From positions 10,660,842 to 10,724,841 of the forward strand of contig CM042084.1 of the NCBI GenBank assembly GCA_023512835.1: DNA of 64,000 nt. Direction: 5' to 3'. Numbering within the stretch: the first letter of the stretch is position 1; each line of letters opens with the position of its first letter. Under the pieces are notes generated by a model, which saw only the letters and a list, made by a program, of their open reading frames with translations, searched no databases and was not told the DNA's origin. Below are positions 22,485-34,870 of the stretch, in pieces. The stretch comes from Taxillus chinensis. Lineage: Eukaryota > Streptophyta > Magnoliopsida > Santalales > Loranthaceae. The translations under genes and the position numbers were made by a program.

Positions 22485-22690
22485 GATAAGTAGAGTGCTC
22501 AAGATGTTGAGTGCTCAATTTTTATATATCGAGCAACGAGGGGAATGTATATCGAGAAAGAATTCAAATATTACAAGCTATTCAATAAGCAAAGTACTTG
22601 AGATGTCGAGTGCTCGTTATTTTTCATATACCGAGTAATGGTATAAATGCATATCGATCAGAATCCTCGATATGCTGAGTTGCTTGATGA

Positions 22691-23118
22691 AGGATTTGAG
22701 GTTATACGTTCGTCAAGTTTTATTCAAATAAATAAAAATTGTTTGAACTGTAATTGCCGAACATAGGTTACTGTTTTTTTATTGAACACCTCTTACTTTT
22801 CTATCAAAATTTCCCTCAATATATTGTAAAATTGAAGTAGTGTTATCTTTCTCCTCCATTGAATCTCTCTCCATTGTTTAGAAATTAGGATTTGTAAGAT
22901 TATAATTGCTTTGGAGTAGAATAGGAGATTAAAGTTTTTTTTGCAGAAAAGTAATTTTTCATATGGTGGGTAAACTATTTTTTAATTTCTCCAGTGACTT
23001 TTAGTCAAATTACAAGTAAACATTATAAACTTTTCTCAAGTGGGTGTAGTGATCATTATGAGATGTGTGAGTATTCTTACTCTTTAAAACTAAGGCAATA
23101 TAATTGAGGGTTCGGACG
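22691..23118. other. No gene recognised
   Basis: AT-rich intergenic DNA between the tandem array and the left end of the hAT element. Confidence 0.6.
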
Positions 23119-23887
23119 TCAAGGCCGGCCCCAAGGCTAACCAAGTGAGGCCTGGGCCTTAGGCTCCCAAAAATTAGCTCATATTTAGGGCCCCATTTTT
23201 ATAATTATTATCTTATATACCTAATAGTAACTGACACAGCAATCCATCTCCACGCCTAACCCTAACACTAAGTCTGAAGTCACCAACACGTTTGACATTA
23301 CATGCTCCACCGCCTCCATGCAGCCACGCTCCACGCTCCCTGCACCGCTGCTGTCATTATGCGCCTGTGTCGCGCCATTGCCACAGCTATGCTCTGCCAC
23401 TGTGTCAAGCCAGAGTGCTACTACCGTCGCTGTGTCGTGCCAGAGTGCCACTACCACCGATGTACCATGGCGTTGTGCCTATCAACTTTGTGATCCGATG
23501 ATCCGTGACTATGACATATTCGACAACTGATACGTTTTTCTCATCCCGCATATACAAGAATATACTGTTGTCATTGTGAAAATGAATGCATACAGGATTA
23601 CAGGAATATAGTTTATTTTTATGAGTGTTCTTGCTGTATTTATGTTAATGTGTTTTTATTGTTGTATTTTTATTTTTATTTTAGATGGGGCACTACTGTA
23701 ACATAAATATATTACTGTTGTATTTTAGTATTTTTGTTTTTATTTTTATTTTATATATTTGATAAGTTTATGAAATTAAAAATTATTTGGGTTGAAACTT
23801 GAAATTCAATCATAAATTATTGATATGTAATTGTATAATTGTTTAATTTATTTTTTCCTTTGTCATGTTATTGTAGGGTAAATAATC

Positions 23888-26800
23888 ATGTCTCAAAGAA
23901 AGTATGCTTCTAGATTTGAAAAAAGAAAAAAGAAACATATGATAAAACAACTTATTCAATATCAATCAGAGGCTTTTGATAAGTTTATTACTAGTAGTAA
24001 ACAAATAGAGACTTCAAGTTTGGTTAAAGATAATTTAATTAAAGAATATCCAAATGAGAATGAGAATAAGACTAAGAGTAACCAACATCCAAATGAGAAT
24101 GAGAATGAGAATGAGACTGAGAGTGACCAACATCCAAATTTGAATGAAGAAATTGAGCCTTCAAATATTTATGATCCTGGTAATTGGGGAGAAATTGATG
24201 AAAATATGAGAGACTTATTAGTTGAAAAGGGCCCAATCATAAATTCTAATGGCAACTTTCCACTAAATGATCATAATAGACATTTCTCATCCTCTTATTA
24301 CATTCGACATCTATCAAATAGAGAGAAACAAGATAAAAAAAATAGTTAGTATATTCAAATATTTGGGATAAAGTGTATTGTTTTTGTTGCAAGTTATTCA
24401 AGAAAAATATAAACATGTCTCACTTGGCCATTGATGGATTTAAAGATTGGAAAAATCTTAGTGAAAGACTTAAGAGTCATGAATCTAATGATGAGCATAT
24501 TAGTTGTATGAGAAAATGGATTGAATTCAGTATAAGATTAGGGAAAAATGAAACCATCGATAGATGTGCTCAAGATGTAATTGTTGGGATAATGTTATAT
24601 AAAGAAATATGTAATCCTAATTGTGTAAAGACTATTTCTAATTAATTGAAATATATTTTGTTTAAGTATGTATTAGATTGCATTCTTCTGCTTTCTTATG
24701 TGGCTGAGCATCATAACATCCTGTTACTTATTAAAATTTATTACCGGGTATGTGTGAGACACATACAATAGATCCACTAATTAGATTAAGTATAAAATTA
24801 GTTCACAATCGGTGAATGGAGTTTGGGATGGTCTATTCTGATAAAATTGTGGTGCGGACTATTTTCATAGTGGAAGTGATCTAATCTAGGATCATTGTAA
24901 AGAGTTTACAAATAGTAGCACTAGTATATATTTATATATATTGAATAGAATCATGATAGAATAAATTTATCAACTAATATTCGTTACATTGTATGAAGAA
25001 TTTTATATTTTATCGCTAGATGACTGATTTATGGATTGATCTTAATTCAGACCATTTGATTAACTCATGTATATAATTTATGTCTTTTGACTTTATCAAT
25101 GAGTGAGAAGCTTCGTGCTTCAAATACCTCGATATCTTGGAGATATAATATTATAGATAGTGAGAGCGTCAAGTCAGGTGCATGGAATCTACTACTTCGC
25201 TATATGAAGAGTAATAATATTTCCATGCTGTTTAATTCAGGATTCTTGAGTGAATCAAGCGCTTGTAATTATATTGGATATAATTTATTATAAATCATAA
25301 TTCATGATTGGATCATGAATAGGTCACCCATTGGAGAATTAATGATAACACATAGATAAATATATAATTAGAGAAGTTGAACAGAATCTATTTATACATG
25401 TCTCTAATTATGAATATCATATTGAAGGATCATATCACATGATAATCAGTTATATCGATAGACAAATATTTTGTTATGAATTTTTGTAATTATATTTGCT
25501 TAATCTTAGAGTGCAGTTTTAATCACTAATCATGGCTCAGACTAAAACTAATAAATAATGATTTAATTAATTAATAAGATTAATTAATTAAATATTATTT
25601 ATTGGAACTTCGATTAAGTGAGTCCATTTGGTCTTTTTTGCTAGCACTGTTTATTCTTGTATGGAGTATTGGATCGTTATGAGATAATTCTTTGGATATG
25701 TTTAAGAGCTAATTAATTAACATGTGTCAATATATATTTAAGAATTAAATATATATTACATGATTATTTATTTAATTTGATTAAATAAATAATAATAAAT
25801 ATTTTATTCATTTAATGTGATTAAATGAATAATTATATTATTTATTTGATGAATAAATAATATTGGATATTTATTTAATTAGTTTGTTGCTTAATAATCA
25901 TATTATTTAAAGAGTTTAAATAATATGTATTATTATTATTTAACTGAAGAGGCGTATACGTAAAAGCATAAGGGTACCCATAAGCCTATAAATAAATGTA
26001 TAGCCTCTTAGGTTAAGTGTGCGCGTGTGCAATCATTGACAACTAAGAAAGAGAAAGGCAGGTAATAGCTAACCCTAGCAGAGGTGGTGTTATAGCTTGT
26101 TCCTTGATCAAAGGGTGTCACAGCCTTGTACTCCTTGAGAAGATAAATAACAAAGAAGACTACTTGGTGATTGAATCTAGTAGGCTACAAGGACGATCAA
26201 AGGCTGATCGTGAGTTTGTTCTTGGAGGGAAAAGAAGAGGGTTCTTGCTTTACTGATCTTCAGGTTGGTTTCTTCTTTTCGTTCTTCACTGAATTAGATT
26301 AATTGATTCATGTTTAAATCATGGTGTTTGTTTGATGGATTAATTTTTTTAAATCCATTTCCGCTATGATTAATTATTAACCCTATTCTAATATTCCAAG
26401 TTCCAACAATAATCAACAAAGACAAAGAACATTGTAAGCAAGTATTCCAAGGATTCTTGTTGTTGTGAAGACTCTGGGTGAAACTAATATGGCATTTCAT
26501 GTGGATAATGAGAAGATTTATCAAAAGTATAATGAAACTTTTTTGCAAATTATTGAATAAAATGAATAAATTCATTTTGTATCTTATGACTAATATGACA
26601 TTTCGTGGGGATAATGAGAAGATTTTAAATGTGAGATTTATACTCACTATCTTAGTCATAAGATACAAAATGAATTTATTGAAAGGTTGGCAAATAAGAT
26701 CAAAAATGTTATTGTTAAAACAATCAAGAACGCCAAAAAAGTTTTAGTTATACTTGATTGTACTCTAGATACAAGCCATGAAGAACAAATGTCTCTTGTT

Positions 26801-28220
26801 ATAAGGTGTGTAGATACTTCAACATCTCTAATAGAAATAAAGGAGTTCTTTATAGAATTTCTAAAAGTCGATGATTTATCTGGAGAGGGACTTTTTAATG
26901 TACTTTTAGAAGTATTGAAAATTCTTGATCTTGATATTGGGGATATAAAGGTATAGGGATATGACAATGGCTCTAATATGAGAGGGAAACATAAATGTGT
27001 ACAGAAAAGGTCGATTGATGTAAATCCTAGAGGATTTTATACACTTTATGGTTGTCATATTCTTAACCATGCACTTTATGATATGGCTAATTGTTATTTT
27101 CAAGTAGTGCAACGCATTTATGTTTTGTTCTCATATTCTACAAAGCGGTGGAATGTTTTCAAGGACAATGTAAGAGGTCTCACACTTAAGCTATTGTCAT
27201 CAACACGATGAGAGAGTCACATTGAAAGTGTCAAAGCAATAAGGTATTAAACTTTAGAAATAAGAGATATTTTACTTTTATTAGCATATTCAGATCATGA
27301 AGATAACAAAATTTTATGTGAAGCTAAGTCCCTTGCTGAATATGAACTTGAAAATTTGAGTTCTTAGTTGGTATGATTATTTGACACAATCAATTGTTTG
27401 CTGTTAACACTGTTAGCAGGACTTTTCAAGTTGAAAACATGAATATTGATGTTGCTATATAACAATTGAGAGAGATTATTACCTTTTTTGAAAGTTATAG
27501 AGAAAATAGATTTGTTGAGACCATAATTGAAGCTAAAGAAGTTGCATATACAATGAAAATCCAGCTAGTTTTTTTGAGAAAATCATACCATTCGTAAGAA
27601 TAAACATTTTGATAAGAATGCAAGCGAAGAAATGACACAATTTGCAGAAGAATCTTTCAAAGTGAATTACTTCATGTATATTATGGATCAATGTATTTTT
27701 TCCACTAAAGAATCGATTTGAGCAGTTTCAATTATTTGAGCAAAAGTTTAAATTTTTGTTCGATTTGAAGAAGTTAAATTATATTAGTGATGAATGCTTG
27801 AAAACCTATTATGATAAACATGGGGAATTTCTTAAATATGAAGAACTTTTTGATATTGATGGTAGAGATTTATTTTTAGAATTGAAGGTCTTAAAAGAAT
27901 AGTTTCTCAATAAAACGAAGAAATTGATTGATATGTTGAATTATTTGAAAATAATGGATGACTGTTTTCCTAATGCATATATTGCATATATGATATTATT
28001 AATAATACCAGTCATAGTTGCCTCTGGAGAAAGAAATTTTTCAAAGTTGAAATTGATTAAATCTTACCTTTGATTAACAATGTCGCAAGAAAAATTGAAT
28101 AAACTAGTTCTGTTATCTATTGAAAGAGATTTGGCGAAGACTATTAATTATATAGATGTGATTAGAGATTTTGCAGCAGAGAAATGCAAGAAGAATAAAA
28201 GAAACTCAAATGATTTTTAA
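23888..28220 (+). pseudogene. hAT transposase, TTF-type zinc finger / ZMYM1-like, broken
   Basis: Starts ATGTCTCAAAG at 23888. An acidic Asn/Glu repeat region (about residues 57-85) precedes IYDPGNWGEIDENMRDLLVE and HFSSSYYIRHLSNREKQ. After a stop the TTF zinc-finger part continues (CFCCKLF, GFKDWKNLSERLKSHESNDE). A solo LTR then splits the gene at codon level between TIDRCAQDV and INKDKEHCKQ. Downstream pieces read DCTLDTSHEEQMSLVIRCVD, FFIEFLKVDDLSGEGLFNVL (catalytic-core region), GYDNGSNMRGKHK, and the C-terminal dimerisation block FPNAYIAYMILLIIPVIVAS with ERNFSKLKLIKSYL and SQEKLNKLVLLSIERDL, ending TAA at 28218. Many stops and frameshifts; dead. Confidence 0.85.
24582..26408 (+). mobile_element. 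1.83-kb solo LTR (Copia-like) inside the hAT transposase
   Basis: Begins TGTTGGGATAATG and ends TTCCAACA, the termini usual for plant Copia LTRs. The flanks gtaat (24577-24581) and ataat (26409-26413) are a 4/5 match, and the hAT reading frame joins across the gap (…QDV/INKDKE…). A TATA-like TATAAATAAATG lies at about 25988. I see no internal coding region, so this looks like a solo LTR; a Copia assignment from termini alone is tentative. Confidence 0.65.
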
Positions 28221-28590
28221 GGTAATTTAGCAAATTAAATATTCAATATTATAAATTTATATTTCTTTTATTTCTTGTGATTAACATTTTTTTCCTTTTG
28301 AATTACAAAATAAGATAAAATCAATTTTTCAAAGGATTTATTTTACTTATTTATGAAGACAATAATTTTTATCAGTATATTATGTTATTTAGTTTATTTT
28401 TTATTATTATATTTTCTTTTAATTTATAATTTCAATAATAATATATATTTTTAAATTTTATGTTATTTCTATAATTATAATAAATTAATAATAATAATTA
28501 ATAATTTAATATATAAATATAAATATTATTATCTTAGAATACATAAACAATAAGAACTCCAAACGGCCGGAAACCTTGGTGCTTGCCTGT

Positions 28591-29736
28591 TCGAACGTGT
28601 TGGATGGAAAGAAAAGAAAAAATCATTGAGCCAAAACATCAAATGAAACATGCCCTTGTCCGGACTAGCCACGCTCGCTCGTGGGTTTTATCTTTATCTC
28701 CGTATGGCAACAGGTGACTTCACCTACGTATTTTATATTTACGAAAATAGTTGTCTTATGATTCATTATAGAAAGTAAGATTGATAAAACTAAAATCATA
28801 AAAATGCGATAGTTGTCAAGATTCGTTGATTGTCCAGGTAGGATATAATATTAATAAAAAACTTTTTTATTATTCGCTGTAATTAATAAATTATTAGATG
28901 ATATGTCAATGGAATATCACTCACGGCGGTATATATTTTGCAGCTCATAAAATAATATATATAAAAATGCGTGAAGAATTTGTCAAACGGATCAGAAGAT
29001 TGTTTTTAGGAGTCCAAAAAATAATAATAATAATAATCAAGCAAACATTTATTACATGTTAAACACTATAAAAATGGCAATTACGTGGGCATGATTTGTT
29101 GATTTACTCCAAATAAATTCAAATTTATGATTCTTCCGTTTTGAAACGTTACAAATTTTTATAAAGAACTCAAAATATTTATATGACAAAACTATTTTTG
29201 AAAAAGTTTTTTACAACCTAATTTAAAATCATAAGCATCATTTTTGGTGATTATTACTTATACATCATTTTAAATATTTTTATTATATATTAAAAGTTTA
29301 TAATGCTATTAAATTTATTATAATTATAACATTTTAAACTTATTAGTTATTTTTTTTACTATTTAAATAAATTTTCTATTTTTAAGTTAGTAAAAAGCCC
29401 AAACAAATCACATGAATCCTTATAAAAAAAATATTTTTTTAAAAAGTTATTTAATTTTTAAAACTCCTCATACTTTAATCAAATTTAATATATAATCATA
29501 CTTTAAAAGACAATTTGATGTTATTTAAGACAATATTTTCGCTTCTCCCCTCACCTCACAAGTTTAGTGCGCTCACACACACTCTGTTTGGTTCCCGAGA
29601 AAGTGCGTGAACGTTTAGAGGACACGGCTGAGTGTTGACAAGTTCATCGTCGATTTTGTTTCCGTATTATTGCGAATCAAGCATTTGTAATTTTGCAATT
29701 TGTGTGACGTTTCAGATATAATCGGCGTGTGCAGCG
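28591..29736. other. Intergenic DNA and 5' leader of ALDH7B
   Basis: AT-rich DNA without genes to about 29530. The GC-richer 200 bp before the ALDH7B start (CTTCTCCCCTCACCTCACAA onwards) is likely promoter-proximal and 5' UTR. No clear TATA box. Confidence 0.5.
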
Positions 29737-32700
29737 ATGGGTTTCGCGAAGAAAGAGTACGAATTCCTCACCAGCCTCGGCATCGAGCCTCGCAACCTCG
29801 GTTCGTACGTGAATGGCTGCTGGAAGGGGAGTGGCCCTGTGGTTTCCTCCTTGAATCCGAGCGACAATCAGGTTCGATACCTCGTAATCAATCAATCAAT
29901 CATCGACTCAGATTTGCATGTGCATTGCTTGCTTGTTGTCCTAATTGAAAGTTGAGTTTGGTTTTGATTGTCAAATACGATTCTGAGCTAGGATCATTTC
30001 TTTTCATCGCATTGTCAGTTGAATTGATTAAGCGTGATCTGATGTATCGTTGGTTTTTGTCTTTTGTTTTTAAAACCAATCATCGATCATCCACCAAAAA
30101 AAAAAAAAAAGAAGAAAAGAAAGTGCATGCGTTACTTGATTATTGTTCTAATTGACAGTTGATTTTCATTTGGATGGTTAAATTGGATTCTGAACTTGAA
30201 TGAACATTATATCCATTGATGGAATGTAATTTCACGATTTTATCTGTGTTGGTAATTTAGAAAATTGCTGATGTGGTGGAAGCATCCCTTGAGGATTATG
30301 AAAAGGGCGTTGAATGTTGCAGCAAAGCATCACTAGAATGGATGCATGTGAGATCATCATTTTTCTTTGCCTTAAAAAATTTTCTTTATGGTTTCTTATT
30401 TGTGTTAAATATTAGATTCCTTGAGTATTCTCTCCTTTTTTTGCATCATGGATTGTGCCAGGTTCCAGCGCCGAAGAGAGGTGACATTGTCAGACAAATA
30501 GGTGAAGCATTGCGAGCCAAACTTGAGCACCTTGGCCGGCTTGTGGCTCTTGAGATGGGAAAGATAGTTGATGAAGGAATAGGGGAAGTTCAGGTATGCT
30601 ATGTAACATGGTATCGATGGTAAAGTAATTGTCCTTATGTTATATAGTAGGAAAAGAGCTTAACGCAAATGATTTATTTTTCTACTAGCCAGTATGTAAC
30701 ATCAGTTCTACTGAGATATTATTTCTACAGTGGAAAGAAAAAACCTAATGAAATTGATTATTTTTCTAGGTATCAGTATGTTTTACCATTGAGTATTAGT
30801 TTGGCCAAATAGAGATTTTTGTCTACATCTTATATCATCATTTTGGTCTATTTACTTTGCACTTTCCTATAAATGTACTTAAATGCATCTTGTACCGGGA
30901 TCCTCCAATACCGTGACAATTCAGGCATTATGTATCAGTCCCGAACAATACTTCGAACCATGGATTTAAATGGTCTGTTCAGAGCTAAGGTGAAGATTCA
31001 CTTGTGTTTGTATGTGTAGGTGGTAATTTAACCTAAAATCCATACTATTACTATCATTGTAGGAAATCATTGACATGTGCGACTTTGCTGCGGGGCTGAG
31101 TCGACAATTGAATGGAAAAATCATGCCTTCAGAACGTGAGCTCATAGCATCAACCCTTGTTCTTATACTCTATCTCTCTATATATGATAATGATAAAATG
31201 ATAATCTATAGTTTGTCATCTAATATGAACCGTTGGATTTATATTTAACTCTCTAAATTAGATTTTTATTTAACTGCAGTAGAATTACTATAGTGAATCT
31301 GCTACAATTAAATGAAACTCTAATTTATACATGCAACGATCGAGATTGAAAGTTTGTATGCTAAGAATTAGATTATTAGGTTCACATTGTATTATGACTC
31401 TCTTTATATAAATATATATATCATCTGTATATTACTATATTTGGGTTTCTAAGTGGATTGAATATCTTTCTATGCTAATGTTCAACTAAGTGAAGATTTA
31501 TAGCATATGAATGACAAAAGTTAGGATAAGGTTGTTTTGAATTTGAGATTCCATTTCTTTCTCTAACAAGTGATGCTTTAGTACAATTTTGTTTCCACCT
31601 TTAAAATAACCTCTAAAATAACAATGGCTATTTTGTCAACAGGTCCTGAACACATGATGATGGAGGTGAGATGCATTTTTTTTTTTTTTGTGACTTTGGC
31701 TAAGATGCTCATTTTCTATACTTATCCAAGATGTGAGGCACACTACAACCTGTTTTGTGCATTTTACACTTGTTCTTGGTGTGTTAGATGTGGAATCCTC
31801 TTGGAGTAGTCGGTGTTATTACTGCTTTCAACTTTCCATGTGCTGTTCTTGGTGAGCTTGATTATTGATATTTTGTCCATCTCCTTTATACTATAATAAA
31901 TTTTATTTATTATGGATGATTATATTATGTCATGACCATATGCATTATACTGTTTGTTTTAGGATGGAATGCCTGTGTTGCACTTGTCTGTGGAAATTGT
32001 GTGGTTTGGTAAGTTCATAATTATAAACTTATATCCAAAACATTAATTGCCAAGATACATTTGGGAATAAGGAAGAAAAATACTTGGCAGTTGAGATATT
32101 TACTGGGAAACTGAACACAAATTTTAATAGGTAAATCTAGGTTCTCTATTTGTGTAATATAGTCCAATGTCATTGTCAGTTGCAAGTTCTCTACGTTAGT
32201 TACTTCATTACAGTTATTGGGACAAGATATGGTCTCTTTCACTACCTTCACATTTCAAGTATAATTATTGGCTCCACTTTGAATGCATGAATTGTAGGAA
32301 AGGTGCTCCAACAACTCCCTTGGTCACCATTGCAATCACAAAGCTGGTGGGAGAAGTTCTAGAAAGGAACAACTTCCCAAGTGCAATTTTCACCTGTTTT
32401 TGTGGTGGCGCCAATATAGGTCAAGCAATTGCAAAAGATACTCGCATACATTTGGTCTCTTTCACTGGCAGTTCAAAGGTATCTTTGATGTTTTCCACTT
32501 TTGGTTCAATGTAAAAAATGAAAAATCTATAATATTCCTTTAGTTGTTAGAGTCCCATTTTTCTTTACTCTGTAATAGCATAACACTGTGATAAGTAGTC
32601 ATTCCTCTATAATAACATAGCCAAGCACAGGTGGGCCAAATGGTTCAACAAACTGTTAATCAGAGATTTGGAAAATGTCTGCTCGAATTGAGTGGAAATA

Positions 32701-34544
32701 ATGCTTTAATTATTACGGCTGAGGCTGACACAGACTTAGCTGTTCGTTCTGTTTTGTTTGCTGCTGTTGGCACAGCAGGTCAGCGCTGCACAACATGCCG
32801 TAGACTGGTAATTTAAATATTCTTCAATTTTGTCATGTCTTTTAGTTACGCGAATATAAGATCTTGGATCTAATTGTTGTGGTTTTCTCCGATTACAGAT
32901 CGTACAAGAAAGCATCTACCATAAAGTAGTTGATCAGCTTGTTCGGTATTACAAACAAGTTAAAATTGGGAATCCCTTAGAGAAAGGTACCTTGCTTGGA
33001 CCATTGCATACTTCTTCTTCCAGGGACAACTTTGTGAAGGCAATTGAAGTCATCAAGTCTCAGGTATGTTTTATCTCTTTTGTGCCAGTATATAGATGGA
33101 CTGAATATTAATCCCAGGGAAAAAAACAAAAATTCTTGCTACCATCATTTCCAGGTGTCCATTCGAAGGCATCTTAGAATACACCTTTTGTACATTTAGC
33201 TTAATTTTCAGTTAGATTTTTTAATCTCCATACTGAAAGCATTATTTATTTCACTATAAATTTTTCTGGCTGTTACTCAAAGCTTGTCAATTTCAATTTC
33301 AGTATATGATAATCCTGAACTTGTCTAGTCCGTGTTTCATTATTTTTTATATCAGCCTTTGATCATTTTTTGATCTATAATTCTCAAAGTTTATTTTGTT
33401 GAGTAACGTTTTGCAGGGAGGGAAGATCCTTTCTGGTGGATCAGCTATAGAGTCTGAGGGAAATTTTGTGCAGCCCACATTAGTTGAGATCTCTCCTGAT
33501 GCAGATGTAGTAAAAGAAGAGTTGTTTGGTCCAGTTCTATATGTTATGAAATTTCAGGTAGAGTTTTCTTAAGCAATTTAGCATTCCAGTTACTAAATTT
33601 TATTGTTTTCCCTTTCACGATGGTAGTGCGCAGTAGCATATTATTTCTTATGAATATCTTCTTACAGACTTTGGATGAAGCAATTAAGATAAACAACTCT
33701 GTACCCCAAGGCTTAAGCAGTGCCATGTTTAGCCGTAAACCTGAAGATATCTTCCGCTGGATTGGGTGAGTACTTTCTTCCTAGTAGATGTGGAGTCTTT
33801 ATAGTAGTGACTAATAACGACTGCATCCTTTCTCCTTAAAATAGATAAATTTGAATGTACTGATGATAGTTTACTGAGGCTTGGCTTTTATATTGTGTTC
33901 AAACAAATTTATATACACTTGATGTTGTTTAATGGTTTATCCTAGCCATTTGATGCTCCTAAATAAGGTTGCATCTCAAATAAAACTATATATATTGCAG
34001 GCCAGGTGGAAGTGACTGTGGTATTGTGAATGTAAACATACCAACAAATGGTGCTGAAATTGGTGGTGCTTTTGGTGGAGAAAAGGCTACTGGTGGTGGC
34101 CGTGAAGCAGGAAGTGACTCCTGGAAACAATACATGAGGCGCTCAACTTGGTACAAATCTGTTTTCTGGATAGCTTTCTTCATAAATGATGATTATACTA
34201 TTGTCTAGCTCGTTTATGATTTACAAACTGCACATGATCTTGACACACGACCCACCAACAATTCACCTACCAGCCACTGCATCTGCATAGAGCGACAATG
34301 GAAAATAAACACTAACTTGATTGACCTGTGAGATCCTACCACGACTCCATTACGAAATTATTCGAGGGTTAATAATAATTTTGATCAGTAGAATGTCACA
34401 GGTTTGTGCTGACTAAAGGTCATATCATTTCTCTGCTGCCTCCATTTACTGAGGCATTGAATTACTCTTTTTTACAGTACTATTAATCATGGGGGTCAAT
34501 TTGTGCTCGCACAAGGAATCAATTTCGACATCAACAGCTCCTAG
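29737..34544 (+). CDS. ALDH7B: Aldehyde dehydrogenase family 7 member B (antiquitin)
   Basis: NAD-dependent aldehyde dehydrogenase, in plants linked to turnover of stress-derived aldehydes and lysine catabolism. Fourteen coding exons, all with GT/AG borders and compatible phase: 29737-29871, 30261-30347, 30462-30593, 31063-31135, 31643-31665, 31788-31851, 31963-32008, 32298-32478, 32631-32807, 32899-33063, 33417-33557, 33668-33765, 34001-34150, 34478-34544. Together they give 512 codons plus TAG, the usual family length (about 508-510). The start [11 protein letters not shown] fits the plant N-terminus. Recognisable parts are [20 protein letters not shown] and KGAPTTPL (NAD site), [24 protein letters not shown] (general-base Glu), [12 protein letters not shown] (nucleophile Cys), [13 protein letters not shown], and [16 protein letters not shown] near the end. 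No predicted signal peptide. Every key residue is present, so I expect it to be functional. Confidence 0.96.
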
Positions 34545-34870
34545 ATCTATCTACATATCTATCGGATATCTTTTATTGGTGAAGTATCTTATTTCAGTTT
34601 ACTGTGCTTTCTTAGAATTTGTAAAAAAATACAGCAAAATTAATTTATATTTTGATCATGCTGATGTAGTTTTGGATCAGATGCTCTATGAACTCTGCAA
34701 AGTAAAACATTATGCTTCACAGGATCAAGAAGGGCTTGAAAAAGCTTTGGAATGTACTTGTTATATCCTTGTTTTAGATGCTCGAATCTGGGGACTGCCA
34801 TGAGTATTTTTGTGTTGACAAAATAAGAGCAAATAAAGAACAAGAAAGAAAAACATGAAGTCTGTTTGGT
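34545..34870 (+). other. Likely 3' UTR of ALDH7B
   Basis: Follows the TAG stop. An AATAAA polyadenylation signal lies at 34832-34837. The 104-codon frame crossing this region starts upstream of the last exon in another frame and is a by-product. Confidence 0.5.

Larger units (their letters stand above)
19275..22690. repeat. Interrupted ~100-bp tandem array (about four units)
   Basis: Units share the order 'ATAAGCAGAGT-CTCGAGAT...TGAGT-TCGATATTTT-CATATCGA-CAATGAGAGGAAT...GAGTTCAAATAT-ACAAGTTA'. They can be read at about 19285-19380, 19381-19407 plus 20216-20285, 22490-22570 and 22571-22690. Two transposons interrupt the array (19411-20212 and 20291-22484); removing each with one target duplication restores the repeat. 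This provides clean empty-site evidence for both insertions. Confidence 0.75.
23119..28590 (+). mobile_element. Decayed hAT transposon (ZMYM1-like transposase family)
   Basis: The left end CAAGGCCGGCCCCAAGG, followed by GCCTGGGCC...AGGGCCCC, is the recurrent 5' end of plant hAT elements that encode TTF-zinc-finger/ZMYM1-like transposases. A plausible right end (reversed CAGGCAAGCACCAAGG) lies at about 28589. The flanks ttcggacgt and ttcgaacgt differ by one base, consistent with an 8-bp hAT duplication. The left 0.7 kb is untranslated. A 1.8-kb solo LTR lies inside. Boundaries are within a base or two. Confidence 0.6.

Noticed and set aside
34489..34803. 104-codon plus-strand frame
   Set aside because: Overlaps the last ALDH7B exon in another frame and the 3' UTR.
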